Source of the DNA: Nonomuraea coxensis DSM 45129
GTDB taxonomy: Bacteria; Actinomycetota; Actinomycetes; Streptosporangiales; Streptosporangiaceae
Length of the DNA: 64,000 nucleotides
NCBI RefSeq assembly: GCF_019397265.1
Contig: NZ_CP068985.1
Location: 7,599,001 to 7,663,000, forward strand
Direction of reading: 5' to 3'
The position numbers were made by a program, and so were the translations under genes. The stretch's first letter is position 1. Each line of letters begins with the position of its first letter. The notes beneath the pieces are model-generated. The model did no database searches. It was not told where the DNA came from and was given only the letters and a program-made list of their open reading frames with translations. Of the stretch, positions 16,461-25,642 are shown piece by piece.

Positions 16461-17456
16461 ATGAGCGACAAGCCGACGAATGAGGATTTCCTCCAGCAGG
16501 CGGATCCCATGCGACGCGAGCTGCTGGCGCACTGCTACCGCATGACGGGTTCGGTGCACGACGCCGAGGATCTCGTGCAGGAGACCTATCTCAAGGCGTG
16601 GCGCGCCTACGACGGCTTCGAGGGCCGCTCCTCGCTGCGCACGTGGATGTACCGCATCGCCACCACCACCTGCCTGACGGCGCTGGAGAGCCGCGGCCGG
16701 CGTCTGCTGCCGAGCGGGCTGGGCGCGCCCAGCGCCGAGGCGAGCGCTCCCCTGGCCCAGGACCACGAGGTGCCGTGGCTGGAGCCGGTGCCCGACGCGC
16801 TCGCGGGCGTGGCGGGCGACGATCCGGCCACGATCGTGACGGCGCGCGAGAGCATCAGGCTGGCGCTGGTGGCCGCGTTGCAGCACCTGCCGCCCCGGCA
16901 GCGCGCGGTGCTCATCCTGCGCGACGTGCTCAGGTGGAAGGCCGCGGAGGTGGCCGAGGCCGTCGGTGTGTCCACCGCCGCCGTCAACAGCATCCTGCAG
17001 CGGGCGCGGGCCCAGCTCAGCGAGCGCTCGCCGAGCCTCGACGACCCGGTGGAGCCGCTCACCGCCGAGCAGCAGGTCCTGCTCGACCGCTACGTCGCCG
17101 CCTTCGAGAACTACGACGTGGACGACCTGGTGCACCTGTTCACCAAGGACGCGATCTGGGAGATGCCGCCCTTCACCGGCTGGTACCAAGGCCCGGAGTC
17201 CATCGCCGAGCTCACCAGGACGCAGTGTCCCGCCGAGCGCGCCGGCGATCTCAAGCTGGTGCCGACGGCGGCCAACGGGCAGCCGGCGTTCGCGGTCTAC
17301 CTGCGCGAGGACGGCGGCTACCGGCAGTTCGCGATCATGGTGCTGACCCTGTCCGGCGGCGCGATCCGGCACGTGGGCATGTTCTTCGAGGAGGGGCTCT
17401 TCGAGATCTTCGGGCTGCCCGCCGCTCTGGCACCCCAGGCTTCCGCGACAAAGTAG
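16461..17456 (+). CDS. sigG: ECF sigma factor, SigG-like, with SnoaL-like C-terminal domain
   Basis: Protein of 331 aa. Region 2 (LLAHCYRMTGSVHDAEDLVQETYLK) and region 4 (LQHLPPRQRAVLILRDVLRW, then KAAEVAEAVGVS) are followed by a roughly 130-residue SnoaL-like domain containing MPPFTGWYQG. The layout is that of the mycobacterial SigG group, which works without a classic anti-sigma factor. A GGAATT-21nt-TATACA pair directly upstream (about 16427-16456) may be its own promoter, though I cannot verify this. The stop codon TAG is also the first part of the KstR-type box that precedes fadA5. Confidence 0.87.
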   Translation: MSDKPTNEDFLQQADPMRRELLAHCYRMTGSVHDAEDLVQETYLKAWRAYDGFEGRSSLRTWMYRIATTTCLTALESRGRRLLPSGLGAPSAEASAPLAQDHEVPWLEPVPDALAGVAGDDPATIVTARESIRLALVAALQHLPPRQRAVLILRDVLRWKAAEVAEAVGVSTAAVNSILQRARAQLSERSPSLDDPVEPLTAEQQVLLDRYVAAFENYDVDDLVHLFTKDAIWEMPPFTGWYQGPESIAELTRTQCPAERAGDLKLVPTAANGQPAFAVYLREDGGYRQFAIMVLTLSGGAIRHVGMFFEEGLFEIFGLPAALAPQASATK

Positions 17457-17467
17457 AACGCGTTACT
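17454..17467. promoter_or_regulatory. KstR-type box upstream of fadA5
   Basis: TAGAACGCGTTACT matches TnnAACnnGTTnnA at 7 of 8 fixed positions; only the last A is T. It lies 32 nt before the GTG of the FadA5-like thiolase and overlaps the stop codon of the sigma factor gene. Its position and the target's function support KstR control. Confidence 0.65.
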
Positions 17468-17498
17468 GTCTCTCCAGAGCATCGTTCTGGAGGCGACC

Positions 17499-18614
<1,116 letters not shown>

Positions 18615-18665
18615 GCTTGTGTCACGCAACACCCATAGCACTCGGTAAGGAATCGGGGAACAGTT

Positions 18666-18997
18666 CTCCCCCTCGTAAACGAGGGGGATTCCCACGGTCA
18701 CCCGTGAGGGTTCCTGCTTCACTGCCGGTCGCCCGCCAGGAAGGGCTTCCCTTGAGGTCTTACACCAGCTCCACAGGCGTTTCAGCTCTCTGCCAGCCCG
18801 GCGGCGAGGGTGTTTCTGATCATTCGGCAGGTGGCTTGGTTGTCGCCACCGTCGAACACAATACCGAACCGTGCGGTGTCGTGCGGCGTTTCGACGGCGG
18901 TCCGCCTGGCGGCGGATCGCCTGCCCCTGCCCTGCTCCGCAGGGGTCCGATTCCTCCCCCGCCTGAAGGCGGGGGTTTCCTCGGAGGTATCCGATGA
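18666..18997 (-). mobile_element. Relict of an IS200/IS605-type (TnpB) element, copy A
   Basis: A 332-bp segment nearly identical, in inverted orientation, to 36897-37225. I count about four substitutions and one 3-nt indel. Read on the minus strand, it starts with a CCCCCGCC-ttca-GGCGGGGG hairpin and ends with an 18-20 nt palindrome centred on CCCTCGTTTACGAGGG. Between them are pieces resembling a TnpB C-terminus in broken frames (RNTLAAGLAES, stop, NACGAGVRPQG). Only the end of the gene and the structured right end remain, so the copy cannot move itself. Family assignment is inference from these remnants. Confidence 0.65.
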
Positions 18998-20016
18998 AGA
19001 CCAGACGCCGGCCGTACGCGGAGCAGCGCCCGCAGGATCTCGGCGGCGGGGTGTGGAGCGTGCCGGTGCCGATCCCCGGCAGCCCGCTCGGCTACACCCT
19101 CGTCTACGCCGTCGAGTCGCCGAAGGGCCCGGTGCTGGTCGACGCCGGCTGGAACCATCCGGAGGCGTGGCAGGCGCTGAGCGGCGGCCTCGCGACGCTC
19201 GGGATCGACGTGAGCACGGTGCGGGGGGTGGTCGTCACGCACTTCCACCCCGACCACGCCGGGCTGGCCGGCCAGGTCAGGGAGGCTTCCGGAGCCTGGA
19301 TCGCGATGCACGAGAACGACGCGGCGATGGTCCGGCTCATGCACGACTTCGCCGGCGACGAGCACACGGCCTTCCAGTCCGACATGCTGCGCCGGGCCGG
19401 GGCCGATCCCAGCGAGGCGAGGGCGGCCTCGGGCGAGCGGCCGGCCCCGCCCGCGGTGCCCGACCGCGAGCTGCGCGACGGCGACCTCGTGGACCTGCCG
19501 GGGCGCAAGCTGCGGGCCGTCCACACGCCCGGCCACACCCCGGGGCACATCTGCCTGCACCTGGAGGACGCCGACCGGCTGTTCACCGGCGACCACGTGC
19601 TGCCCGACATCACCCCGCACATCGGCATCTATCCCTACGACCGCGAGGACGTCGATCCGCTGGGCGACTTCCTGGAGTCGCTGGAGCGGGTCGGCGAGCT
19701 GGGGACGCTCGACGCCCTCCCCGCCCATGAATGGATATTTCCGGATGTGGCGGCACGAGCCGCCGAGATCCGCCACCATCACGAGGAGAAGCTCGACGCG
19801 CTGCTCGCCCTCCTGGCCGGACAGCCCGAGCCGCAGACCATCTGGGAGGTCGCCGCGATGATGACGTGGAACAAACCATGGGACACCCTGCCCCCCATGC
19901 TGCGGGGCATGGCGGCCGGAGAGGCGGCGGCCCACCTGCGGACCCTTGAGGCCCGCGGCCGGATCCGCCGCCTGCCCGACGTCGAACTCGTCCGCTTCCA
20001 GGCTCTAGACTCCTAG
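18994..20016 (+). CDS. MBL-fold metallo-hydrolase
   Basis: Protein of 340 aa with the metallo-beta-lactamase signature HFHPDHAGL, a second metal-ligand His in HTPGHTPGHICLHL and the Asp of FTGDHVLPDITPH. This glyoxalase-II/lactonase-like family hydrolyses thioesters, lactones or esters. A winged-helix-like C-terminal region follows the hydrolase core. The ATG at 18994 and its ribosome-binding site (GGAGG, 18984-18988) both lie inside the end of the TnpB relict, so the mobile element supplies the translation start. The gene ends just before the GntR operator. Its substrate is unknown. Confidence 0.85.
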   Translation: MKTRRRPYAEQRPQDLGGGVWSVPVPIPGSPLGYTLVYAVESPKGPVLVDAGWNHPEAWQALSGGLATLGIDVSTVRGVVVTHFHPDHAGLAGQVREASGAWIAMHENDAAMVRLMHDFAGDEHTAFQSDMLRRAGADPSEARAASGERPAPPAVPDRELRDGDLVDLPGRKLRAVHTPGHTPGHICLHLEDADRLFTGDHVLPDITPHIGIYPYDREDVDPLGDFLESLERVGELGTLDALPAHEWIFPDVAARAAEIRHHHEEKLDALLALLAGQPEPQTIWEVAAMMTWNKPWDTLPPMLRGMAAGEAAAHLRTLEARGRIRRLPDVELVRFQALDS

Positions 20017-20032
20017 ACATCCGATGTCTAGG
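20012..20032. promoter_or_regulatory. GntR/FCD operator, perfect inverted repeat
   Basis: Arms CCTAGACATC (20012-20021) and GATGTCTAGG (20023-20032) pair perfectly around one central base. It sits directly before the ribosome-binding site of the GntR/FCD regulator gene. AGACATC-n-GATGTCT recurs with small changes before the L-fucose operon near 29.6-29.8 kb. Autoregulation is inferred. Confidence 0.75.
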
Positions 20033-20041
20033 GGGAGAAGC

Positions 20042-20722
20042 GTGGCGGTCACCGACGCGGCCATCGACAAGATCAAGGAAATGATCGTCTCGGGCGAGCT
20101 CGCCCCTGGCGACCGGCTGCCGAAGGAGGCCGACCTGGCCGAGCGGCTCGGCCTCTCGCGCAACTCGCTGCGCGAGGCCGTGCGCGCACTGTCCCTCATC
20201 AACGTCCTCGATGTACGCCAGGGCGACGGCACCTACGTCACCAGCCTGGAGCCCGGCCTGCTCCTCGACACCATGTCGTTCGTGCTCGACCTGCACCGCG
20301 ACGACACGGTGCTGCAGTTCTTCGAGGTCCGGCGCATCCTGGAGCCGGCCGCCACCGCGATGGCGGCCGAGCAGATGAAGGACGACGAGATCGAGGAGCT
20401 GCGGGTCATCCTGGAGTCGCTGCCCGAGCGGCCCACGATCGAGGAGCTGGTGGCCAACGACCTGCGTTTCCACCAGCGCATCGCCCAGGGGTCGGGCAAC
20501 AGCGTGCTGTGCTCGTTCATCGAGAGCCTGTCGGGTCCGACGAACCGGGCGCGGATCTGGCGCGGGCTCACCCAGGAGGGCGCGATGCAGAAGACCCGCG
20601 AGCAGCACACCGCGATCTACGAGGCCATCGCCGCCCGCCAGGCCGACGTGGCCCGCTCCTGGGCCACGGTGCACGTGGCCGGCGTGGAGTCGTGGCTGCG
20701 CCGGGCGCTCGAACTCGACTGA
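20042..20722 (+). CDS. GntR-family regulator, FCD (FadR-like) subgroup
   Basis: Protein of 226 aa. It has an N-terminal winged helix (DKIKEMIVSGELAPGDRLP, then LAERLGLSRNSLREAVRALS) and an all-helical FCD domain with metal-ligand candidates (D/H residues in NDLRFHQRIAQ and TREQHTAIYEAI). GTG 20042 is chosen over ATG 20024 because GGGGGAGAAG (20031-20040) precedes it and because 20024 falls inside the operator. The shared operator marks it as the likely local repressor of the L-fucose catabolic operon transcribed toward it. Confidence 0.85.
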   Translation: MAVTDAAIDKIKEMIVSGELAPGDRLPKEADLAERLGLSRNSLREAVRALSLINVLDVRQGDGTYVTSLEPGLLLDTMSFVLDLHRDDTVLQFFEVRRILEPAATAMAAEQMKDDEIEELRVILESLPERPTIEELVANDLRFHQRIAQGSGNSVLCSFIESLSGPTNRARIWRGLTQEGAMQKTREQHTAIYEAIAARQADVARSWATVHVAGVESWLRRALELD

Positions 20723-20779
20723 GCCGCAACCGGACACACGTCGGAGGACTGGTGATGAGGAGGCGGGTAGAAACGGGGC

Positions 20780-21727
20780 GTGCCGGACAAACTTGAGCGA
20801 TATCGCAGCAAGCGCGACGCCGCCCGCACGCCCGAACCCGTCCCTCCCGAGCCTCCGGCCGCCGGCGACGGCAACGCTTTCGTCGTCCAGGAGCACCACG
20901 CCCGGTCGCTGCACTGGGACCTGCGCCTGGAACGCGACGGCGTCCTCGTCTCCTGGGCCGTGCCCAAGGGCCTGCCCGCCGACCCCGGGACGGACCATCT
21001 GGCCGTCCACACCGAGGACCACCCCATGGAGTACCTCACCTTCCACGGCGAGATCCCCCAGGGCGAGTACGGCGGCGGCACCATGACCGTCTGGGACACC
21101 GGCACGTACGAGACGGAGAAGTGGTCCGACCGCGAGGTCAAGGTGGTGCTGCGCGGCACCCGCGCCTCCGGCCGGTTCGTGCTGTTCCGCACGCGCGGCA
21201 AGAACTGGATGATCCACCGCATGGACGAGGCGGTACGCGACCCGTTCCCCGCGCCCGGCCCGATGCTCCCTGCCGAACGCGCCCGCCCGCCCAGGGACGC
21301 CGCCGCGTACGCCTTCGAGTTCGCCTGGGGCGGCCGCCGCCTCCTGGTGCCGATCGACGGCGGCCGGACGGACGCCGCCCGCGAGCATCCCTGGCTGCGG
21401 CCCCTCGCCACGTCGTTCGGCAGCCGGAGCGCCCTCCTGGACGGCGAGGTCGTCACGCTCGGCGGGGCCGGGATCCTGGTCGTCTACGACCTGCTGTACG
21501 ACGACGGCCACGCCCTGCTCGACCGCCCGTACGCCGAGCGCAGGGCCGCGCTGGAGGCGCTGGAGCTGCCGGGGACCCGCTGGCAGGTCGCCCCGTCGTG
21601 GCCCGGGGAGGCGGGGCCGGTGCGGCAGGCGGCCAGGGAGCAGGGGCTGCCGGGGGTGGTCGCGAAGCGGCTGGACTCTCCGTACGAGCCGGGTCCTTCG
21701 ACGTCCTGGCTCTTCATTCCGTCCTGA
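20780..21727 (+). CDS. LigD-type 3'-phosphoesterase with a degenerate ATP-ligase-like C-terminal domain
   Basis: Protein of 315 aa. Residues 1-160 match the PE domain of LigD: FVVQEHHARSLHWDLRL with the His/His/Asp/Arg set that trims 3' ends in non-homologous end joining, and a conserved HTEDHPMEYLTFHGEIP segment. The C-terminal 140 residues look like a DNA-ligase adenylation domain (YAFEFAWGGRRLL, LLDGEVV, VVYDLLYDDGHAL, GVVAKRLDSPYEPG). The expected nucleophile motif KxDG reads AWGG, so Lys and Asp are absent. The second part therefore cannot adenylate by the usual route. Start GTG 20780. Neighbours are not repair genes. Confidence 0.82.
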   Translation: MPDKLERYRSKRDAARTPEPVPPEPPAAGDGNAFVVQEHHARSLHWDLRLERDGVLVSWAVPKGLPADPGTDHLAVHTEDHPMEYLTFHGEIPQGEYGGGTMTVWDTGTYETEKWSDREVKVVLRGTRASGRFVLFRTRGKNWMIHRMDEAVRDPFPAPGPMLPAERARPPRDAAAYAFEFAWGGRRLLVPIDGGRTDAAREHPWLRPLATSFGSRSALLDGEVVTLGGAGILVVYDLLYDDGHALLDRPYAERRAALEALELPGTRWQVAPSWPGEAGPVRQAAREQGLPGVVAKRLDSPYEPGPSTSWLFIPS

Positions 21728-21752
21728 GCGGAGGGTGCGGGATACTCAGGGG

Positions 21753-22226
21753 GTGATCATCAAGGCGGTGTCGCCGCACGACGACCCGATCGGGGGCGCG
21801 TTGCTGGCGGTGCAGAAGGCGGCGTACGCGGTCGAGGCGGAGCTCATCGGCGACGACCGGATCCCGCCGCTGCGCGAGAGCCTGGCCGAGCTGCGGGCGC
21901 GCGACCTGCTGTGGCTGGCCGCCTTCGACGGCGACGGCGACGGCTCTGGCGACGGCGGGCCGACGGGGGCGGTGGCCTGGACGGAGAGCCCGGAGGAGCT
22001 CGACATCGACCGGCTCGTGGTGGCCCCGTCGATGGCCCGGCGCGGCATCGGCCGGGCGCTGGTCGAGGCGGTGCTGGCCCGCGCCGGCGGACGCCGCGTC
22101 GTCGTGTCCACGGCGCGCGGCAACGTGCCCGCGCGCCGCCTCTACGAAGGGCTCGGCTTCACCCTGCTCGGCGAGACCGAGGCCATCCCCAAGCTGTGGA
22201 TCGCGAACTACGCCCTGCTCGGCTAG
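21753..22226 (+). CDS. GNAT-family N-acetyltransferase
   Basis: Protein of 157 aa with the acetyl-CoA-binding A motif DIDRLVVAPSMARRGIGRAL and the B motif ARRLYEGLGFTLLGE. The N-terminal part is helical (LLAVQKAAYAVEAELIGDDRIPPL). GTG 21753 gives a family-like start MIIKAVSP; an in-frame GTG at 21735 is also possible. The substrate cannot be inferred. It overlaps the convergent aldo/keto reductase gene by 4 nt at the 3' ends. Confidence 0.8.
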   Translation: MIIKAVSPHDDPIGGALLAVQKAAYAVEAELIGDDRIPPLRESLAELRARDLLWLAAFDGDGDGSGDGGPTGAVAWTESPEELDIDRLVVAPSMARRGIGRALVEAVLARAGGRRVVVSTARGNVPARRLYEGLGFTLLGETEAIPKLWIANYALLG

Positions 22227-23143
22227 AGCAGCCCCGCGGACTCCAGGTCCTCCCACAGCGCGTCAGGCACCGGCCGTGACCACAGGGCCGCGTTCGCCGT
22301 GACCTCCTCCGGGGTGCGCGCCCCGAGCACGACGCTGGCGACCGCCGGATGCCGCAGCGGGAACGCCATGGCCGCCTGCGGCAGCGTGACGTCGTGCCGC
22401 TCGCACACCGCGGCGATCCTGGCGGCCCGCTCCACGAGCGGCGCGGGCGCCGGCTGGTAGTCGAAGGTGCTTCCCGGCCTGGACGTGGCCAGGATGCCGC
22501 TGTTGAAGACGCCGGCCGCCAGCACCTTCACCCCGCGCTCGGCGCACGCCTCCAGCAGGGGCAGGCCCGACTGGTCGAGCAGGGTGTAGCGCCCGGCCAG
22601 CATGACGACGTCGATGTCGGTCTCCCGCACGAACCGCAGCGGCGCCTGCCACTGGTTCATGCCGAGCCCGATCGCCCGCACCACGCCCTCGGCCCGCAGC
22701 TCGGCCAGCGCCGGGTACGCCTCCGCGAGCGCCTGCTCCACGTGGTCGTCGGGGTCGTGCATGAGGGCGATGTGCACGGCCGGCAGCCCCAGCCGTTCGA
22801 GGGAGTCCTCCAGCGAGCGGCGCACGCCGTCGCGCGAGAAGTCCCACGTCCGCGTCACCTCGCCCGGGACGTCGAAGATGTCGTCGTCGCGCCCGGACGG
22901 CGACGGCGCGGGCACCAGCAGCCGCCCGACCTTGGTCGACAGGACGTAGCCCGAGCGCCCGGCGAGCGCCGCGCCGAGCCGGCGCTCGGACAGGCCGAGG
23001 CCGTAGTGCGGCGCGGTGTCGTACAGCCGCACCCCGCTCTCCCAGGCGGCGTCCACCGTGGCGCGCGCCTCGGCGTCGGTGACCGCCTGGAAGAGGTTGC
23101 CGATGGGCGCGCCGCCGAAGCCGTGACGCGGCAGCTCGATCAC
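22223..23143 (-). CDS. Aldo/keto reductase, probable L-fucose (aldose) 1-dehydrogenase
   Basis: Protein of 306 aa with an aldo/keto reductase barrel: YDTAPHYGLGLSERRLGAAL holds the catalytic Asp and Tyr, LSTKVGRLL the Lys and IALMHDPDD the His. The subgroup includes L-fucose and D-threo-aldose 1-dehydrogenases. As the last gene of an operon that also encodes fuconate dehydratase, a ketodeoxyfuconate dehydrogenase and a diketo-acid hydrolase, oxidation of L-fucose to L-fuconolactone is the expected job. It lies 31 nt after the permease gene. Substrate is inferred from context. Confidence 0.82.
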   Translation of the reverse strand: MIELPRHGFGGAPIGNLFQAVTDAEARATVDAAWESGVRLYDTAPHYGLGLSERRLGAALAGRSGYVLSTKVGRLLVPAPSPSGRDDDIFDVPGEVTRTWDFSRDGVRRSLEDSLERLGLPAVHIALMHDPDDHVEQALAEAYPALAELRAEGVVRAIGLGMNQWQAPLRFVRETDIDVVMLAGRYTLLDQSGLPLLEACAERGVKVLAAGVFNSGILATSRPGSTFDYQPAPAPLVERAARIAAVCERHDVTLPQAAMAFPLRHPAVASVVLGARTPEEVTANAALWSRPVPDALWEDLESAGLL

Positions 23144-23174
23144 GCGGTCTCTCCCGTCAACGCCGTGCCTCCCA

Positions 23175-24164
23175 TCAATCCTGTGCCTTCCCGCCCGCTA
23201 TCCGGCTGATCATCAGGGCGATGAGGATGATGCTGCCGTAGATGACGGGCTGCCAGAAGCCGGAGACGCCGATCAGCGTGAGGATGTTCTGCACCAGGCC
23301 GATCACCAGCACACCGGTGAGCGCGCCGAGGATGGTGCCCTTGCCGCCGTCCATGCTGACGCCGCCGATGACGGCCGCGGCGAACACCATGAAGATCCAG
23401 CCGACGCCCATGTTGTTGCCGATCGCGCCGAGGCGGCCGGTCTCCAGGATGCCGGCGAGCGCCGCGAGGACGCCGCCGAGGATGAACACGCCGTAGAGCA
23501 CGCGGTCCACCCGGATGCCGGCGGCGCGGGCGGCGTCGAGGTTGCCGCCGATCGCGTACAGCGAGCGGCCGACGCGCAGGTAGCCGAGGCCGAAGATGCC
23601 CGCCGCGAACAGCAGCCCGGCGATCCAGATGGCCGCGGGCAGGCCGAGCCACATGGCGCTGCCGAGGTAGAGGATCGAGTCGGGAAGCTGGAACAGCGTC
23701 TTGCCCTCGGTCGGCCCCTGGAGGAGACCGTGCACGATGATCAGCATGGCCAGCGTCACGATGAACGCCGAAAGCTGGAACCTGATGATCAGGAACCCGT
23801 TGAAGGCGCCGATCGCGGCCCCGACGAGCAGCGCGAGCGGGATCACGAGCGCGCCGGGCAGCCCGAGGCCGAACCCGCCCGCCGCGGCGGGAACCACCAG
23901 CATCACGGCGATGGCGGGCGCGGTGCCGACCGTCGACTCCAGCGACAGGTCGAACTTCCCGGCGATCAGGATCATGGCCTCGGCCAGCACGAGGAGCGAG
24001 ATCGCCGCCTGCTGCTGGAGGACGTTCGTGAGGTTGCCCGCCGTCAGGAAGGTCGGGTCCAGGAACGCGCCCACGACGAGCAGGAGCACGATCACCGGCA
24101 CGAGCGTCAGGTCGCGGAACCTGGCCAGCCGTAGCCGCGAGGCCGGTGCGGTCAAAGTGGTCAC
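23175..24164 (-). CDS. Sugar ABC transporter permease (RbsC/XylH-like)
   Basis: Membrane protein of 329 aa with about ten hydrophobic spans and the BPD_transp_2 signature (AAAIGAFNGFLIIRFQLSAFIVTLAML; GGKGTILGALTGVLVIGLVQN). It forms the channel of a carbohydrate-uptake-2 type importer. Its ATG overlaps the stop of the ATPase gene (ATGA). The operon context predicts L-fucose or a related 6-deoxy sugar as cargo. Confidence 0.88.
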   Translation of the reverse strand: MTTLTAPASRLRLARFRDLTLVPVIVLLLVVGAFLDPTFLTAGNLTNVLQQQAAISLLVLAEAMILIAGKFDLSLESTVGTAPAIAVMLVVPAAAGGFGLGLPGALVIPLALLVGAAIGAFNGFLIIRFQLSAFIVTLAMLIIVHGLLQGPTEGKTLFQLPDSILYLGSAMWLGLPAAIWIAGLLFAAGIFGLGYLRVGRSLYAIGGNLDAARAAGIRVDRVLYGVFILGGVLAALAGILETGRLGAIGNNMGVGWIFMVFAAAVIGGVSMDGGKGTILGALTGVLVIGLVQNILTLIGVSGFWQPVIYGSIILIALMISRIAGGKAQD

Positions 24165-25642
24165 TCTTGTATGCCTTCCATCACGGCCACGAGCTCGTGG
24201 TCCGTCCAGCCACGTGGTACGTCCTTGACGATCTCCCCGTGGAACATCACCAGCACCCGGTCGCAGATGCGCAGGTCGTCGAGCTCGTCGGAGACCACGA
24301 CGGCCCCCGCGCCCCGCTCGGCGGCGTCCTCGACGGCGCCGAGCAGGGCCTGCTTGGCCTTGACGTCGACGCCGGCGGTCGGGTTGATGACGACCAGCAC
24401 CGTGGGATCGTCCACGAGCGCCCGCGCGAACACGACCTTCTGCGCGTTGCCCCCGGACAGGTCGCCGACGGGCTGGTCGGGCCCCTCGGTCTTGATGTCC
24501 AGGGCGGTGATCATCTCCTTGGCCTTCTCGCGGCGGCGCGACGGGGACACGACGCCGAACCGGCCGAGCTTGCGGGCGATGGGGAACGTGGCGTTCTCCC
24601 CCACCGACAGCAACGGGACGAACCCCTCGTGGTGGCGGTCCTCGGGCACGAACCCGAGCCCCGCCGCCATCGCGGCGGGCACGTCGCCAGGCTTCACCTT
24701 GGTGCCGTTGACGACGACCGTGCCCGTGTCCGCGCCGCGCAGCCCGACCAGGGTCTCCGCCAGGCCGACCTTGCCGCTGCTCGCCGAGCCGGCCAGGCCG
24801 ACCACCTCGCCGGCGCGGACGCTGACGTCCACGTTCCGGTAGCGGCCGGCCAGTGACAGCCCCTCGCCGGAGAGCACGACCCGCTCGCCGGGCGTGCGCT
24901 CCCGCGCGTGGTACGCGGACGTGGCCTCACCGGTCATGGCGTGCACCAGCTCGTCCTGCGGCAGCCCGGCCACCGGCCGGGTCATGATGTGCCGGGCGTC
25001 GCGGAAGACCGTGACGCTCTGGCAGATCTCGTACACCTCGTCCAGGTGATGGGAGATGTACATCATCGTGACGCCCTGCTCGCGCAGCGAGCGCATGCGG
25101 GCGAACAATCGCTCGATGGCCGGCCCGTCGAGCCGTGCCGTGGGCTCGTCGAGGATGATGAAGCGCGCGCCGAACGACAGCGCCCGCGCGATCTCCACGA
25201 GCTGGCGCTGCTCGACGCTGAGATCGCCGGCCAGCGTCTGCACGTCGACGTCCACCTCGTAGGTGTCGAGCAGTTCGCGGGCGCGGCCCCGCAGCGTCCG
25301 CCAGTTGATGGGTCCGTGCCCGTCGCTCTGCCGGTTGAGGAAGAGGTTCTCGGCGACGGTGAGCGCCGGGATGATCGTGGACTTCTGGTAGACGCAGGCC
25401 ACGCGCTGCCGCCAGGCGTCCCGGTCGCCGGGGGCGGGTGCCGGCTCTCCCGAGAACAGCACCTCGCCCTCGTCCGGCCGCTGCAGCCCGGTGAGGATCG
25501 ACACGAGGGTGGACTTCCCCGCGCCGTTCCTGCCGAGGAGCGCGTGCGTCTCGCCTTCGGCGATCGCGATCTTCGCGCCGTTCAGCGCGACGGTCGGACC
25601 GAACCGCTTGACGACGTTGCGGGCTTCGACGTGAATGCTCAT
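24161..25642 (-). CDS. Sugar ABC transporter ATP-binding protein with a divergent second nucleotide site
   Basis: Protein of 493 aa with two ABC domains. The N-terminal one is canonical: Walker A GRNGAGKST, signature LSVEQRQLVEIARAL, Walker B FIILDEP. In the second, Walker A reads GSASSGKVG and Walker B reads VLVVINPTAGVD, so the catalytic Glu is replaced by Asn while the signature LSGGNAQKV is intact. Only one composite site should hydrolyse ATP. It overlaps the binding-protein stop by one base and the permease start by four. Confidence 0.88.
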   Translation of the reverse strand: MSIHVEARNVVKRFGPTVALNGAKIAIAEGETHALLGRNGAGKSTLVSILTGLQRPDEGEVLFSGEPAPAPGDRDAWRQRVACVYQKSTIIPALTVAENLFLNRQSDGHGPINWRTLRGRARELLDTYEVDVDVQTLAGDLSVEQRQLVEIARALSFGARFIILDEPTARLDGPAIERLFARMRSLREQGVTMMYISHHLDEVYEICQSVTVFRDARHIMTRPVAGLPQDELVHAMTGEATSAYHARERTPGERVVLSGEGLSLAGRYRNVDVSVRAGEVVGLAGSASSGKVGLAETLVGLRGADTGTVVVNGTKVKPGDVPAAMAAGLGFVPEDRHHEGFVPLLSVGENATFPIARKLGRFGVVSPSRRREKAKEMITALDIKTEGPDQPVGDLSGGNAQKVVFARALVDDPTVLVVINPTAGVDVKAKQALLGAVEDAAERGAGAVVVSDELDDLRICDRVLVMFHGEIVKDVPRGWTDHELVAVMEGIQE

